Part shown: in pieces, positions 24,323 to 36,016 of the stretch
How the letters are laid out: every line of letters starts with the position of its first letter
How positions within the stretch are numbered: position 1 is the stretch's first letter
NCBI GenBank assembly: GCA_019925795.1
Contig: CM034307.1
Coordinates: 1,302,001 to 1,366,000 of the forward strand
Reading direction: 5' to 3'
Length of the DNA: 64,000 nucleotides
DNA from: Dendrobium chrysotoxum
Taxonomy: Eukaryota > Streptophyta > Magnoliopsida > Asparagales > Orchidaceae
The notes under the pieces: model-generated
What the model saw: only the letters and a program-made list of their open reading frames with translations
Database searches by the model: none
What the model was told of the DNA's origin: nothing
Program-made: the position numbers and the translations under genes

Positions 24323-25940
24323 GTGCGTGAACACTTTCTCTTGTGCTGGATTACTAGTCTCGAGAATCTACCGAGTTATCCTCTAGTTGATATTGACGTA
24401 GGAGTTGGCTCATTCAGGGTTGTCCATTGCGGCATTGTATGTTCTACGTTTTCTTGTTTTGGGATTTTGACGTAAAGGGAAGAATGTGGTGGTCTGAAAT
24501 CCGTGTAATTTTCTTTTAACATTTACTGTTTTGGGCGCAGGTAGCTTTATTTTTGGTGAACTGACTTTCTTAGGTTTCATTTGGGGTTGATTTATGGGAA
24601 AAGGCGAGGGTTTGGAGCAATTTTTCTTCTCAATTGCATTCCAGGTTGGAATCAAAGTAAGTGGTTCACGATAATGACCCATTTGGCTGGATGTAATTTG
24701 AAACACTTATTGATTATATGATCTATGATCACTAAAGGGGCTGTTTCGCTACGATTATGATTTAATTCAAATAATATTTGGTAAATCTCATGAATGTAAT
24801 TCCTGAATCTGTTTGGTATTGTAGTTGTTATTAAAAAGTAGTTTTAAAAAAGTTGGTTGAGGAAATGAAGGTTTTTACCGGAGAAGCAAATATAAAAAAG
24901 CTTCTCAAAACTGTAGAAAAATTGGCGTTTCGTAAAAAGCATTTCTACAGAAATGTCGCATACAAACGACAGCCAAAAAATAATTGTGCTGTTTCGAAAC
25001 AAAAAAGGTGAAATTAGTCCGTCTCAAACGAGGGCTAAATCATGATAAACGGTAGAGTTTAAATAATTATGAGATTAACAAAGAACTTATGATGATGTTA
25101 GAATTTAAGGAATTTAAATTATATGTGTGAGGGTTGGGTTAGGGCTACAGGATTTGTAGAGCTTACTAAACCATTTGCTTTCTTTTTTTCCCTATTTAAC
25201 CTTGAACTTGTCCTTGCTTGTGGGAAGGGGAAGATAATTGTGAGAGGGGCCTGCTCATAGAGTTCATGTACTATGAAGAAGCTCAAAGGTTGTAAGAGCA
25301 AAGAAAAGTTCACGGGAGAGAGGAAAAATCTCTTTAAATCCATGGTTTATTACGATATAAAAAAATTTGTGATTTAAAATGAAACTGAGAGAAAATGGAA
25401 TTACAAGAGATAGTAAGATTTAAATGTCACAAAAAAATTATTTAATAAAATTTAAGCTAAATCATGATTAAATTCTATTTGAAACTTGCTGCTAATCACC
25501 CGTAATCTTTCTCCTTATGATGATTTTGATTTTCTTTACAAAATGAATGAAAACAAAATCATTTTACTTCAAATCATGTTTTTGATTTTTCGTATGAAAT
25601 GAGTGTAAAGAGCATTTCAAATAAAGAGTACAATATTTTTTTTCCATTCATTTTGTATGGAAAATTAAAATCATCACAAGGAGAGAGATTTTTCCCCTCT
25701 GATGATCTACATTTGTGCTAAGACTTGTATTTTATGTTTTGTCATGCCAATACAGATTCTTGATTGAGACTGCTTGTTTTATTATATAGCTCATCTGTCT
25801 TTGTTGGAAATAATGCTTCCTCATTAACGTCTTTGTTTCTTGTTAAAAATAATTTAGATAGATATAGAGAGCTGTATTTCTTATTTTTCGGGGATATTTA
25901 CATAGGGTTAAAAATTTCTTTTATATATATATATATATAG
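24323..25940 (+). other. FAH 5-prime UTR intron
   Basis: This 1.6 kb intron runs from GTGCGTG to a TATATAG acceptor, with a short (TA)n just before the acceptor. It contains a truncated Harbinger-like end (GGGGCTGTTTCGC at about 24738, matching the 6496 element's first bases) and a palindromic MITE at 25507-25691. No coding sequence was recognised. Confidence 0.45.
25507..25691. mobile_element. Foldback MITE in the FAH leader intron
   Basis: About 40 bp at the left (CTCCTTATGATGATTTTG...) is the inverse of the right end (...AAAATCATCACAAGGAG), enclosing about 100 bp. The arms carry ACAAAATGAATG and CATTCATTTTGT. No target duplication was identified. Confidence 0.6.
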
Positions 25941-26796
25941 TCAAGCAGATTGGCCCATGATGGTGGCAGAGAAGTTTACGATAGACTTGAACAAGGCTCT
26001 CATTTTTCAGGTAGCCTATAATCTAGATCTTCTTAATGCTGTCATCCTATGCATTTTTTATAGAATAAATCTTCCTCTAATTGTTTGAACAGACTAAAAA
26101 CTATTTCCACTTAAAAATGACTTCCTGGAGGTAACCTTTGTGCTTGGTAGACAAAAGCTGCTTATGAAGTAGCTTCGAAACTCTATTTTAAAGTAGCTGA
26201 TTTGAAGTTAATTAAAAATAAAAAGCTCAAATTTGTTACTGAAAATAAATTATCAGATACTACAAATTGATAAAAAATACACAAAATGCCCCAGGTCTTT
26301 TTACTCCCCGAGTGTGATTTTCTAACTGGCTTGGCTTTCAAATAATCAGCTGTTGACACGCACTGTGGTATTGGCCATTCCAACCATATGGCTACCTGTT
26401 GTATGCAGGTCTTTGGTGATGTCATTCCACATGGGTCAATCTCTATCTGAAATTGCTCTGCTGGCTTTGGCTGGAGTATTTATATGGACACTTATTGAGT
26501 ACATATTGCACCGATTTCTTTTCCATATCAAGACAAAGAGTTATTGGTAGGTATCATTTCTTTGGTTGCTTTCAAGTGGCAGCAACTTAAAATATTACTT
26601 TAATAAGTAGGGTATGAAGCTAATAATTAGTAAAGGTGCAGGGCAAACACAACACATTATTTGCTTCATGGATGCCATCATAAGCATCCAATGGATGGTC
26701 TGCGCCTTATTTTCCCCCCAGCTGTGGTAGCTATTCTTTGCATTCTAGTAAGTCTAATGTATAATCTAAATTTACTTAGTTATTTGAGGCAAATAT

Positions 26797-27884
26797 ACAA
26801 CAACAACAACATCAATCCTTTATCCCATTATGTGGGGTCAGCTACATGAATCCTTTTTCTCCATTGTGCCTTGCTAAAAGTTAAATTCTCATTTAAATCT
26901 AATAAAAAAAAGTCATTTCTAATATTTTCTAACCAAGTCTTTTTAGGTCTACCTCTACCTTTTTTTAACATAAGTCAAATCTAATACATCTATTTTCCTA
27001 ACCGGATCATTGGAAGGCCACCGTTTTATGTGATGAAACCATCTAACGAAACTCTCTCTAATCTTATCTTCCACTGGAGCTACTCCAACCTTTTCACGCA
27101 TATGCTCATTTCGTATCCTATCTCTAAGAGTAAAGCCACTCATCCACCTGAGCATCCTCATCTCTGCAACACTTAACTTAATATTATGCTTCTCTTTTAA
27201 TGGCCAACATTCTACACCATAAAGCATTGCAGGTCTAACCACCATCTTATAGAAATTTCCCTTAAGTTTGAGGGGGAATTTTCTATCACACAACAAGCCT
27301 AATGAATTCCTCCACTTCAACCATCCAACTTGAATTCTACTAATAATATCCCCATCTATTTTACCATCACTCTTAACAATAGATCCAAGATATCTAAAAC
27401 GTGTACTCTTATTAATGACTTGATCACCCAAAGTCACAATCCCCCCCACAAGAACTATTATTACTAAAATTACACTCCATATATTCAGTTCAATATCTAC
27501 TCAAATGAAAGCCTTTAGACTCTAAGGTTGACCTTCATTTTATCTTCAACTCCCTCTCTAGTCTTATCAACCAGAAGAATATCATCAGCAAAAAGCATAC
27601 ACCAGGGTACAACCTCTTACAAATGTCTAGTGAGAACATCCATGACTAAAGCAAAAGGATATGGGCTTAAGTCTAATCCTTGATGTAATTTAACTGAAAT
27701 AGGAAAATACTTGGTCAAACCACCTTGTGTCTCAACACAAGTAACAGCTCCTGCATACATATCCTTAATGACTTGAATATAAGCATTATTAACCCTTTTC
27801 TTTTCTAGAACTCTCCATAGCACTTCTCTTGGAACTTTATCATATGCTTTCTCTAAATCAATAAATATCATATGTAGATCCTCC
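26797..27884 (-). mobile_element. 5-prime-truncated RTE-type LINE in the FAH intron
   Basis: On the minus strand two frames give reverse-transcriptase and C-terminal sequence: MIFIDLEKAYDKVPREVLWR (RT palm start) and RYLGSIVKSDGKI...RPAMLYGVECWPLK...RMLRWMSGFTLRDRIR, typical of plant RTE-clade LINEs. The 3-prime end has a (GTTGTT)n-type tail at 26797-26812. Flanking copies of TTATTTGAGGCAARTAT (26780-26796 and 27885-27901, one mismatch) are a 17-bp target duplication. Internal stops and frameshifts show it is dead. Confidence 0.88.
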
Positions 27885-28650
27885 TTATTTGAGGCAAGTA
27901 TGTGAAAGAAAAAAAATAATGTTTTAAGTTTAACTAAGAATCAAAACTAAGCCATGAAAATTAGGAAAATAAGTAGTATGCACTCCCAAAAGACTTCTAA
28001 CACAATGAATAGCATTTAAAAAATAAAATTACAAAACCAGCACCAGCAAAGTGATAAAGAAAGGCTACTTCCAGCATAGGTAGGCAATAGTTACATGGCC
28101 CACAACACATGCATGTATGGATAGAAAAAATATTGACTGAACCACATTGTTTATAAAGTGTCAATTTTAATGTAGGTATGTTAGACCATTGAGGCAAGGA
28201 GCCTGATTGGCACTGCCCTTGTTGGCCTTAGTAGGTTGTAGTTTAGAAATGTTTTTAAAATAAAAGAACTAGCTTGGTAATTATGGCTGTTAATAATTTA
28301 ATTTCAAGTTGCACTACAGGAAAATCAATAATTACTGGCAGTCAAAGAACCGCCAGAATTACCGGCCATTAAACTGCCTGATTTAACTGGCGGTTTAACT
28401 GGCAGTTTTTAATAATAAACCGCCAAAAAGTCCAGCGGTAAAATGACTACTGGATATGCCGCCGATTTTTTGTTTGGGCGTCGCATATTACCGACGGTTT
28501 AACCGCCGGTATTAAGTGATTTTTTTGGGCGGTCTAAACCGACGGAAATCGACTTAAAATTGGTCATTCGGCTTTTCCTCCTCATTTCTTCGCATTCTAT
28601 TTTTCGTCCAGACGCTGCTCTCGCCCTCGCCTCCGACTGCGTCCGTAGGA

Positions 28651-28800
28651 CTCCAGCCGCCGATGCCTAACTCCGGCCGTCGACGCCCTCACTCCGGCCG
28701 TCGATGACCTCACTCCGGCCGTCGATGACCTCACTCCGGCCGTCGACGCCCTCACTCTGCCCGCCGACGCTCTCACTCTGCCCTCCGACGCCCTCACTCT
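28651..28800. repeat. 21-bp GC-rich minisatellite inside the CACTA element
   Basis: About seven units of 20-21 bp of the form TCCGGCCGTCGATGACCTCAC. On the minus strand the repeat gives a VRASTAG peptide repeat in an open frame (28597-28875) that I do not consider a gene. Confidence 0.8.
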
Positions 28801-28860
28801 GGATTGCGAACGCCCCTGCCCGAAGGTGATATCCGTGCATTTACTTTTTTTTTCTTTAGT

Positions 28861-29740
28861 CATGGATGTTCTCACTCGACATTTGCAAGAGGATATGTAT
28901 GCAAGAGCTATTACTTGTGTTCAAACATTAGATAGTTTGATCAAGTATTTTTCTATTTCAATTTGATTACATCAAGGATCAACCTTAAGCCCATATCTTT
29001 TTTACTTTAATCATAGAGAGAATAATGAGGGCCTACATATGATATTTATTGATTTAGAGAAAGCATATGATAAAGTTCCAAGAGAAGTGCTATGGAGAGT
29101 TCTAGAAAAGAAAAATGTTAATAATGATTATATTCAACTCATTAAAGATATGTATGCAAGAGCTATTACTTGTGTTCAAACACTAGATAGTTTGACCAAG
29201 TATTTTCCTATTTCAGTTTGATTACATCAAGGATCAACCTTAAGCCCATATCTTTTTTACTTTAATCATAGATGTTCTTAATAGACATTTGCAAGAGGAT
29301 TTATCTTGGTGTGTGCTTTTTCTGATGATATTCTTCTTGTTGGCAAGACTAGAGAGGGAGTTGAAGGTAAACTTGAATTATGGATGTCTACCTTAGATTG
29401 TAAAGGTTATCGCATGAGGGGATTGTGAATTTGGGTGATAAAGTCATTAATAAGAGTACACGCTTTACATATATTGGATATCTTGTTCAGAGTGAAGGTG
29501 AAATATATGGGAATATTATCAACAAAAACTCACCTTAGATGGTTTGGTCACTTAAAATGACGGCCTTCCGATGACCCGATTAGGAAAGTAGAGGTATTAG
29601 ATTTGACCTATTTTAAGAAAGGTAGAGGTAGACCTAAAAAGACTTGGTTAGAAAATATTAGAAATGATATTTCTTTCTTAGATTTAATCGAGATTTTAGG
29701 CTGCATATTTTCTAATAATTGATTTCATAACTATATGGGG
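28861..29740 (+). pseudogene. RTE LINE fragment, internally duplicated, inside the CACTA element
   Basis: The plus strand encodes the same RTE segments as 26797-27884: IDLEKAYDKVPREVLWRVLE at about 29047-29106 and, further on, a decayed C-terminal part to about 29720. A stretch of about 120 bp (28896-29017) is repeated at 29150-29272, an offset of about 254 bp. It is therefore rearranged, not a simple insertion. It is in the opposite orientation to the LINE at 26797-27884. Confidence 0.7.
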
Positions 29741-29761
29741 AACATTTGCTGTAACATTCAA

Positions 29762-30315
29762 ATGACTATCCAAGAAGAGAGATATTGGATGTATAAAAGA
29801 TTATTATCGGGTCGAAGAGTATTGACAGATGAATTTATGCAGGGAGTTGAGACTTTTATTCAAGTTGCATCTTAACTACCTTCATTTAAGCTCGATGGAA
29901 TGTTTAGATTTTCATGTTTGAAGCACAAAAATCAAGCATTCCTCAAGCTCGATGATGTAAAGGTTGATTTATATCATAGAGGATTTATTCCTGACTACTA
30001 GATTTGGACCTCACATGACGAGTACGAGCCACACAGAGATACTCATGCCGGTCCATCCACAGGTTTTGAAACAGTTGATGAAGATCAAATGAGTAGACCG
30101 TATGAAGAACTTATTTTTGATGTAGTAGGTCATAATTTAAGGGCTAGTGTGAAAGAGCCACCAAACGCAGAAAATAAAAAATTCTTTGAGTTACTACATG
30201 CAGCTCAAAAATCAATATGGGATAGTTGCAAAACTCATTTAGAATTATTTATTGCTGTGAGGATGCTAAGTATCAAAACTGAATATAATATTCCTCGTGA
30301 TTGTTTTAATTATTG
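29762..30315 (+). pseudogene. TNPD-like transposase-associated N-terminal domain
   Basis: Translation begins MTIQEERYWMYKRLLSG and continues with a 'RRVLTDEFMQGVETFI' motif, matching the transposase-associated domain at the start of CACTA TNPD proteins. After in-frame stops near 29873 and 29998 the frame gives DDVKVDLYHRGFIPDY and IWTSHDE, then SRPYEELIFDVVGHNL. It ends before the catalytic TNPD domain, so the element cannot supply its own transposase. Confidence 0.65.
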
Positions 30316-30383
30316 ATTACGTAAGTTCAGTTTATTTTATAAAGTTATTGTAATTTGATCTATTATATGTTCTTAACTAAAAT

Positions 30384-31484
30384 TTTAACCTGTAGCTTCA
30401 ATCCCTCAAGGCCACTTACTCACAAGATTCGGGATATCATACGGAGCAAATATGATGCTCCTTACTTATCATGGAAGAAGATCCCAAAGGAAGTTAGGGA
30501 TATGTAGTTTAGAGAATTTCGGGTATATTTATTTGGCATTACTTAAAATTTTTTATTTCATTTATATTAATATTACTTATTATGCCTATGTTTTACAGAA
30601 AAATTTTAGGTGGTTGCCTGAGCATGGCATGAGGATCAGAACAAATTTTGAGAGGAGAGGATCGACTCGTCTTAGAGACATGTTCACGGACATTATAAAG
30701 TCCGGGGAATGTCCAGTATGGATTGGTGAGGGAGTATGGGCAGATTTAAGCAGAGCTTGGGCGAGCCCTGAGTTCACCAAATTGAGAGAGCAGAATAAAC
30801 AAAATAGAGCATCTGATTGTGGGGGTTTAGGAAGCTCTCTTCATATTGGTGGATCGGTGCCTCATATTGAACATAGACGACGACTGGTAAAAGCTTTCAA
30901 TTAGTTTAATAAATATATGTATTTTATTTTAACTATATCTTCTATTTGCAGAAAGAGTTTCTTGGCCGGGAGCCTACACCACTGGAGTTGCATATGAGAA
31001 CTCACCAATATCAAGCTGACCATCAGTGGGTTGAGGAGAAGTCGAAAAAAGCTCATGTCAGTATAGTTTTTTGAGTAATATAATAAAATAAATATAAATT
31101 TATTTTCGCAGGATCATTTTATACGAGTTCGGGAAAGTCATCAGTCTACTGGTGAGGGATCATCTTCAGGATCGACCCAGTTTTCTGATTTTCACACGTG
31201 GTTAGATGTTGTTGGAGGAAGGCAAAGGGGGAGGGTTTATGGCTTAGTTTTGCAGGGATATGCTTATGAGGGCAGTTCATCTATGTCAGCATTTTATGAT
31301 GTTAGTGGAGCCGAAGAAACTGTTAGCAGAGGGTTGCTGCCCTGATAAGAGAAATAGAGGAGATGAGAAAGATTCAAAATGAGATGTAGGCAGAGCTGCG
31401 ATCATATCAAAATGAAAATAAGAAGAATAAAGAGCAAGAGGCGACACCTGAATCACAGGGCAGTGAGGACACGGATGATGATTA
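30384..31484 (+). pseudogene. TNPA-like CACTA accessory gene (transposase_24 family)
   Basis: Exon-like blocks separated by GT-AG introns: about 30384-30510 (IRSKYDAPYLSWKKIPKEVR, with a stop where W is usual), about 30599-30884 (FRWLPEHGMR, GECPVWIGEGVWADL), 30952-31057 (FLGREPTPLELHMRTH) and 31112-31484. The last block has WLDVVGGRQRGRVYGLV and a coiled-coil-like AALIREIEEMRK after a frame change, with one more stop. This matches plant En/Spm TNPA-type proteins, which bind subterminal repeats. The stops and frameshift indicate a dead copy. Confidence 0.72.
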
Positions 31485-31783
31485 GTGCTATTATTTATTT
31501 GATAAACTTTTTGGTGTATTTTGAACATCTGACTGTATATTTCATATATTATGTTTGATTGTAGAACATATGCATTCTTCTTTGTTTAAAGAATTGTTTC
31601 TGCTTATTGTGGATTGTGCAAATATAACTTGTTGAATGTGTATTGTTATTTCATATGTAATGTTATGTTGATTTTGGATTCCATTTATATGGGTTGAGTA
31701 TAGTGGCGTGTTGCCCTTAAAGTTTCTATTTTATATATTTTTGAATTCTATGCAGGTATTGTGGAAATTGGTTTAAATAGAGT

Positions 31784-31808
31784 GGGGGGGGGGGGGGGGG
31801 GGGGGGGG
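31784..31808. repeat. G25 homopolymer
   Basis: Twenty-five consecutive G in the CACTA element, just inside its right subterminal repeat region. The exact count is likely unreliable because such runs are hard to sequence. Confidence 0.9.
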
Positions 31809-32749
31809 TGTCAATTTTTTTTAAAAGTGCTACAGGTTTCTGGCGGCTAACCGACGGTTTGGTCGCCAGAAACTTCGATATCGGACGGTTTACAAATGTC
31901 ACGGGAAACTTCGATACCGGACGGTTAACAAACACCGCTGGTGTTTTAATCTAACCGCCTATAATGTCCGGCGGTCAACTGACGGCTTAGTCGCCTACTA
32001 TTCCGGTGATTTTATACGACCGATAATTAACCAGCGGTCGCCAGCATTTTGACTGCCGGAATTTACCGGCTGTTATAGCCGCCGAAAAGCCGCCAGAAAA
32101 TGGCCTCCACAATTCGTTTCCTACACGATTTATACCGGCGGATCGTTAACCGCCGGAAAACCGCCGATAATTTTCTAAACCGCCAGAAAAGTCATATAAA
32201 CCGCCGGAAAGTGCCGCTGGTAATTGGCGATTTTCCTGTAGTGTTGATCTGAACCTGTGGACCAAGATTGACTGAAAGTACATCAATCCGGATATAAGAT
32301 TAGCTAGGTCTAGCTGTAGCAGACTGAATTGGATCTTAATTTGAGCTATATTTGGCTAATTTATTTCAGTTAGAATAGAAAATCACCAATGTTTGAGTGA
32401 CATTCTAAATTTCAGTATAGTTAACAGTTCCAGAGTTAATAATGTACACACACTGATTCCATAGCTGATTGCTTCCTGAAGTTCTGGGGTTTGGCCAAAC
32501 TCCTAGCAAAGCCGGCCGCAGCTCCCGCCTTATTCGGAGGTGGCTTGCTTGGTTATGTGATGTATGATTGCACTCACTATTACCTACACCACAGACGGCC
32601 ATCCAGGAACCCAGCTAAACATCTTGGTCCTGGAAGATATGTTTTGATGGAAGAGACAACTTATTTTTTATTTTTCACTTTGCTAGATATAGATTCAAAG
32701 ATATCACCATCATTTATACTATTGACGTCACCATTAAGATTATGCTAAC

Positions 32750-33410
32750 GCATTTTAATCTACTGGTTACAATTAACTCTCTAGAATTCTCTTCTATCTT
32801 TTATATATTACAAAATTTATTATATACTATTCTAGATTTTTCCAAAGATTATTCTTGAATATATTTCTAGGATTCTCTAATGATTGTTCTAGAATATGAG
32901 TAATAAGTATCATCCATGTACTTTTTTCTATCATCCATGTCTTTGGCTTAATTACTATCATTATATCCTACAAACTTGAATCATTAAATAATAAATAAAG
33001 TAGACTAAAATCAATTATATTTATGATATAGCATAGCATCCTCTCAGTTATCTTCAATTGGGTGGTAGTTGGAGTCTTTATTATCAAATGACTAGTCCAA
33101 ATAGCATAAAGCACATCGCATCTTGAGCATATTAAGTAGCACAAACTCCCAACCAAATTTTTGAAAAGTGTTGGATCAATTCTCTCTCTTTCAAAGTACT
33201 TTGATAGCTTAGCTCTATATTCTATAGGAGTGTTCGTAGGCCTGTTCTTTTCCATCTTGAACTTCTTCAGTATCTCTCTTACATAACCTTCATTAGCTGA
33301 TGAATCCATCTTCTATTTGGTTGACTTCAATGACTAGGTCATATGCAATGAACCCAATATCAGTTATCTCAAAATCCTTGATCATTATTTATTTGAACTC
33401 ACAAAAAATG
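32750..33410 (-). pseudogene. Copia pol/LTR remnant after the last FAH exon
   Basis: The minus strand from about 33400 downward reads FEITDIGFIAYDLVIEV, YVREILKKFKMEKNRPTNTP and DPTLFKNLVGSLCYLICSRCDVLYA, the end of a Copia reverse transcriptase before RNase H. The RNase H is missing, and an LTR-like stretch rich in TTCTAGAATATGAG words occupies 32750-32960. It begins within about 125 bp of the last recognisable FAH codon and may have removed the FAH C-terminus. Confidence 0.75.
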
Positions 33411-34142
33411 CCTGGTGCTTCCCATGAAGATAAGCCATGATGTAAGGATAAAAGCTTTTACCTTGTAACACTGTAGTAAAAATGTCATTTTCCGGTGGCT
33501 ATTTCAGCCAAAAAATAAATAAAATCCAACGGTAATTTATATTTACAGCGTATTTCCGACGGTAAATCATGTGTCGGAAAACAAACACTGTCGAAAAAAT
33601 TTCGACGAATTTTCCGACAAAAATTGCTTAAGAAAAAAAATGTTATTTTGCCCGAGTGGGCCCGTGAACACGCTTGCACTCCGCGGGCCTGTGAATCAGG
33701 TTGGCCCGCACGACCCTACCTATGCTGCAAAGGGTTTGAACCCCGCCCACTTCAAACCACCTCCATCCAATGAGCTGGGATGCATATTATGTCACTTTAG
33801 TTATGTTTTTTTATTTAAATTATAGTTTCTTAATAATTATTTTTAATGCATAATATGTTCATTATTTAGTCTATTTAACAATATCTATTAGATTACTAAA
33901 TTAATTTATTTTAATTAGTTAAATTAACATAATAATAATTGTTAATTTTTTATTATTATTTTAGTTTAACAGTATTTACTTTAATTAATTCAATTTCACA
34001 AAATAAATAATTTTAATCACTAATAATTATTTTCTAGAAAATTTTTAATGCCGTTGGAAATTTGCCAGAAAGTCAACCGGAAAAATTCTGTCTGAAATCA
34101 GCCGGAAAATTCGTCAGAATTTTTGACGGATTTATTTCGACC

Positions 34143-36016
34143 TGATACGTCATCAAAAACTGTTTTAATCGAGCACGAATCTCGAGACATATTCAAGTTG
34201 GAAACTTTCAAAATTAAATTTAGGATCATATGAATTTCAATTTCAGCAAACTTATAGTCAAACTGAACGTCTCAAAGAGGCGAACCTAACAACACCAAAA
34301 TCTGTCCGACCCAAGCCCAAATGGGTCCAAATCGGGGGCTCGAACCACATTTGGAAGGTTCAAAGCATTATTTGGATGCCAAAATAAGATCCAAATATGG
34401 CATGCTTATAGTTAAATCGAGCGGCTCAACGAGACAAATCCAACGAGCCCAAGATTACTGAATTCTAACATCTTTAAGGCACATAAACAATTGAAAAACT
34501 ATCTATGATCAGGGAATCAATACGAGCCATTCGATAGAGCACTATGAACTTGTCCAGGATTTTCTCTATATTTACGGTGTGTGCCACTTATGAAAATCTA
34601 TAAATCGACCCCCACTCTCTACATGAGGGGGACCTTTTGCTGGAGATTGGAGAGAGCTCTAAGGCTTTCGGAGCTTCAACGCCACCGCTGGCGAACCCCT
34701 GTCGACCTTTGTCGAACCACTGCTCGGCCGCCGACTGCCACCGGACTTCAGCCCGACCTTTGTCGGACCATCGCCCGGCTGCCGACTGCTGCCGGACTTC
34801 AGCCCGACCTTCGTCGGACCACCGCCCGGCCGTCGACCGCCGCCCGGCCGTCGACCGCCGCCGGACTTCCACCTGGTCACCGACCGCCGCCGAACTTCAG
34901 CCCGACCTTCGTCGGACCACAACCCACCGCCAACCGCCGACAGCCACCGGACTTCAGCCCGACCTTCGTCGGACCACCACCCGGTCGCCGACCGTCGCTG
35001 GACTTTCACCCGGCCACCGCCCGGCCGTCAACCGCCGCAGGACTTCCACCTTGTCGCCGACCGCCCTGGACTTTAGCCTGACCTTCATCGGACCACCGCC
35101 CGGCGGCCGACCGCCACCGAACTTCAGCCCGACCTTCGTCGGACCACCACCCATTCGCCGACCGCCGTCAGACTTCCACCCGGCAGCCGACCGCCACCGG
35201 ACTTCAGTCCGACCTTCGTCTGACCACCGCCCGGCTGCCGACCACCACCGGACTTCGGCCCGACCTTCGTAGGACCACCGCCCGGCCGCCGACCGCCGAC
35301 CGCCGACCGCCTCCAGACTTCCACCCTGCCGCCGACCGCCACCGGACTTCAGCCCGACCTTCGTCGTACCACCGCCCGGTCTCCGACCCGCCGACCGTCG
35401 CCGGACTTCCAACTGATCGCCGACCACCGCCGGACTTCAGCCCGACCTTCATCGGACCACCGCCCGGTCGCTGACCGCCACCGAACTACCACTCGGCCAC
35501 CGACCGCCGCCAGACTTCAGCCCAACCTTCGTCGGACCATCGCCCGGTCGCCGACCGCCGCTAGACAACCACCTGGCCGCCGATCACAGCCAGACTTCAG
35601 CCTGACCTGCGTCGGACCACAGCCCAGCCGCCGACCGCGCGCCGGCCTTCCACTCGGCCACTGACCGCCACCGTGCTTCCGCCTGACCTTTGTCGGATCA
35701 TTCCTCGTCAGCTGAACTTCTGTCCGGACGCCGTCGGACTTCCGCCCGAACATCGCCAGATTTTGCTCTAACTCTCCAAGCCACTGTAATTTGACCGCCT
35801 CTAGGTCGAGGGATGGGTCAACCCTAATAATTCACTCAAATTTAGTGAAATCTTTTCATCTGGGCGAGGCCCTGTAGTTTTTCCCTCTTCGGGCTTTCCA
35901 CATAAAAAAGATCGGATGATTTACTTCTTTCTTTCTGTTTGTGTGCTGGATATTTGTGCATCGCTAAGATGAAAACTTTATTCATTCTGCCGTCGCAAAT
36001 CTTCTAGCCTGCAACA
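34143..36016 (+). mobile_element. Solo LTR, 1.9 kb, nested in the CACTA-like element
   Basis: The segment begins TGATACG, ends GCAACA and is flanked by CGACC and CCACC (one mismatch), consistent with a 5-bp target duplication. A TATA-like CTATAAATCG lies at about 34599. A GC-rich minisatellite (34690-35760) follows it, then a U5-like segment. No internal coding region accompanies it. Orientation is inferred from the TATA motif. Confidence 0.62.
34690..35760. repeat. GC-rich minisatellite with repeated CCGAC-CTTC-GTCGG hairpins
   Basis: About 1.07 kb of tandem units, mostly 50-75 bp, built from words such as GCCGGACTTCAGCCCGACC and GGACCACCGCCCGGCCGCCG. At least 14 units contain a version of CCGACCTTCGTCGG, whose ends pair across a CTTC loop. 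Long open frames occur on both strands (for example 34581-35081, 34637-35272, 34954-35427) because the repeat lacks stops; I do not call them genes. Confidence 0.9.

Larger units (their letters stand above)
28312..32243 (+). mobile_element. CACTA (En/Spm) transposon in the FAH intron
   Basis: The element starts CACTACAGGAAAATC and ends GATTTTCCTGTAGTG, a perfect 15-bp terminal inverted repeat, flanked by TTG on both sides (28309-28311 and 32244-32246), the 3-bp target duplication of CACTA elements. Subterminal regions (28330-28560 and 31835-32220) are full of ACCGCCGG/CCGGCGGT-type repeats, the expected transposase-binding arrays. Inside are a 21-bp minisatellite, a LINE fragment, a truncated TNPD-like frame and a TNPA-like gene, all with stops, so it is non-autonomous. 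Length is 3932 bp. Confidence 0.93.
25960..32626 (+). pseudogene. FAH: Fatty acid 2-hydroxylase (FAH) relic, exons missing
   Basis: FAH is an ER membrane di-iron enzyme that 2-hydroxylates the fatty acyl chain of ceramides. Exons seen: 25960-26010 (MVAEKFTIDLNKALIFQ), 26350-26546, 26642-26747, 32482-about 32626. Phases are compatible. Preserved histidine motifs are HRFLFH, HGCHHKHP and HYYLHH; hydrophobic segments include the one after the WLPVV motif. Two parts of the family protein are absent: the block of about 30 residues that should follow the first exon (with the GHLGE and EGPRFF-type motifs), not found in 26011-26349, and the C-terminus with the last His motif (HLNHH type). After KHL at 32625 the frame runs into unrelated sequence and Copia DNA. 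A distant last exon cannot be excluded, but none was found before 41000. The intron before the last exon is 5.7 kb and holds a LINE and a CACTA element. Confidence 0.75.

Noticed and set aside
28597..28875. Minus-strand frame with VRASTAG repeats
   Set aside because: It is produced by a 21-bp minisatellite in the CACTA element.
34581..35453. Several overlapping open frames on both strands in the GC-rich minisatellite
   Set aside because: They exist because the repeat lacks stop codons; the peptides are low-complexity Pro/Arg or Gly/Arg repeats in every frame, with no domain.
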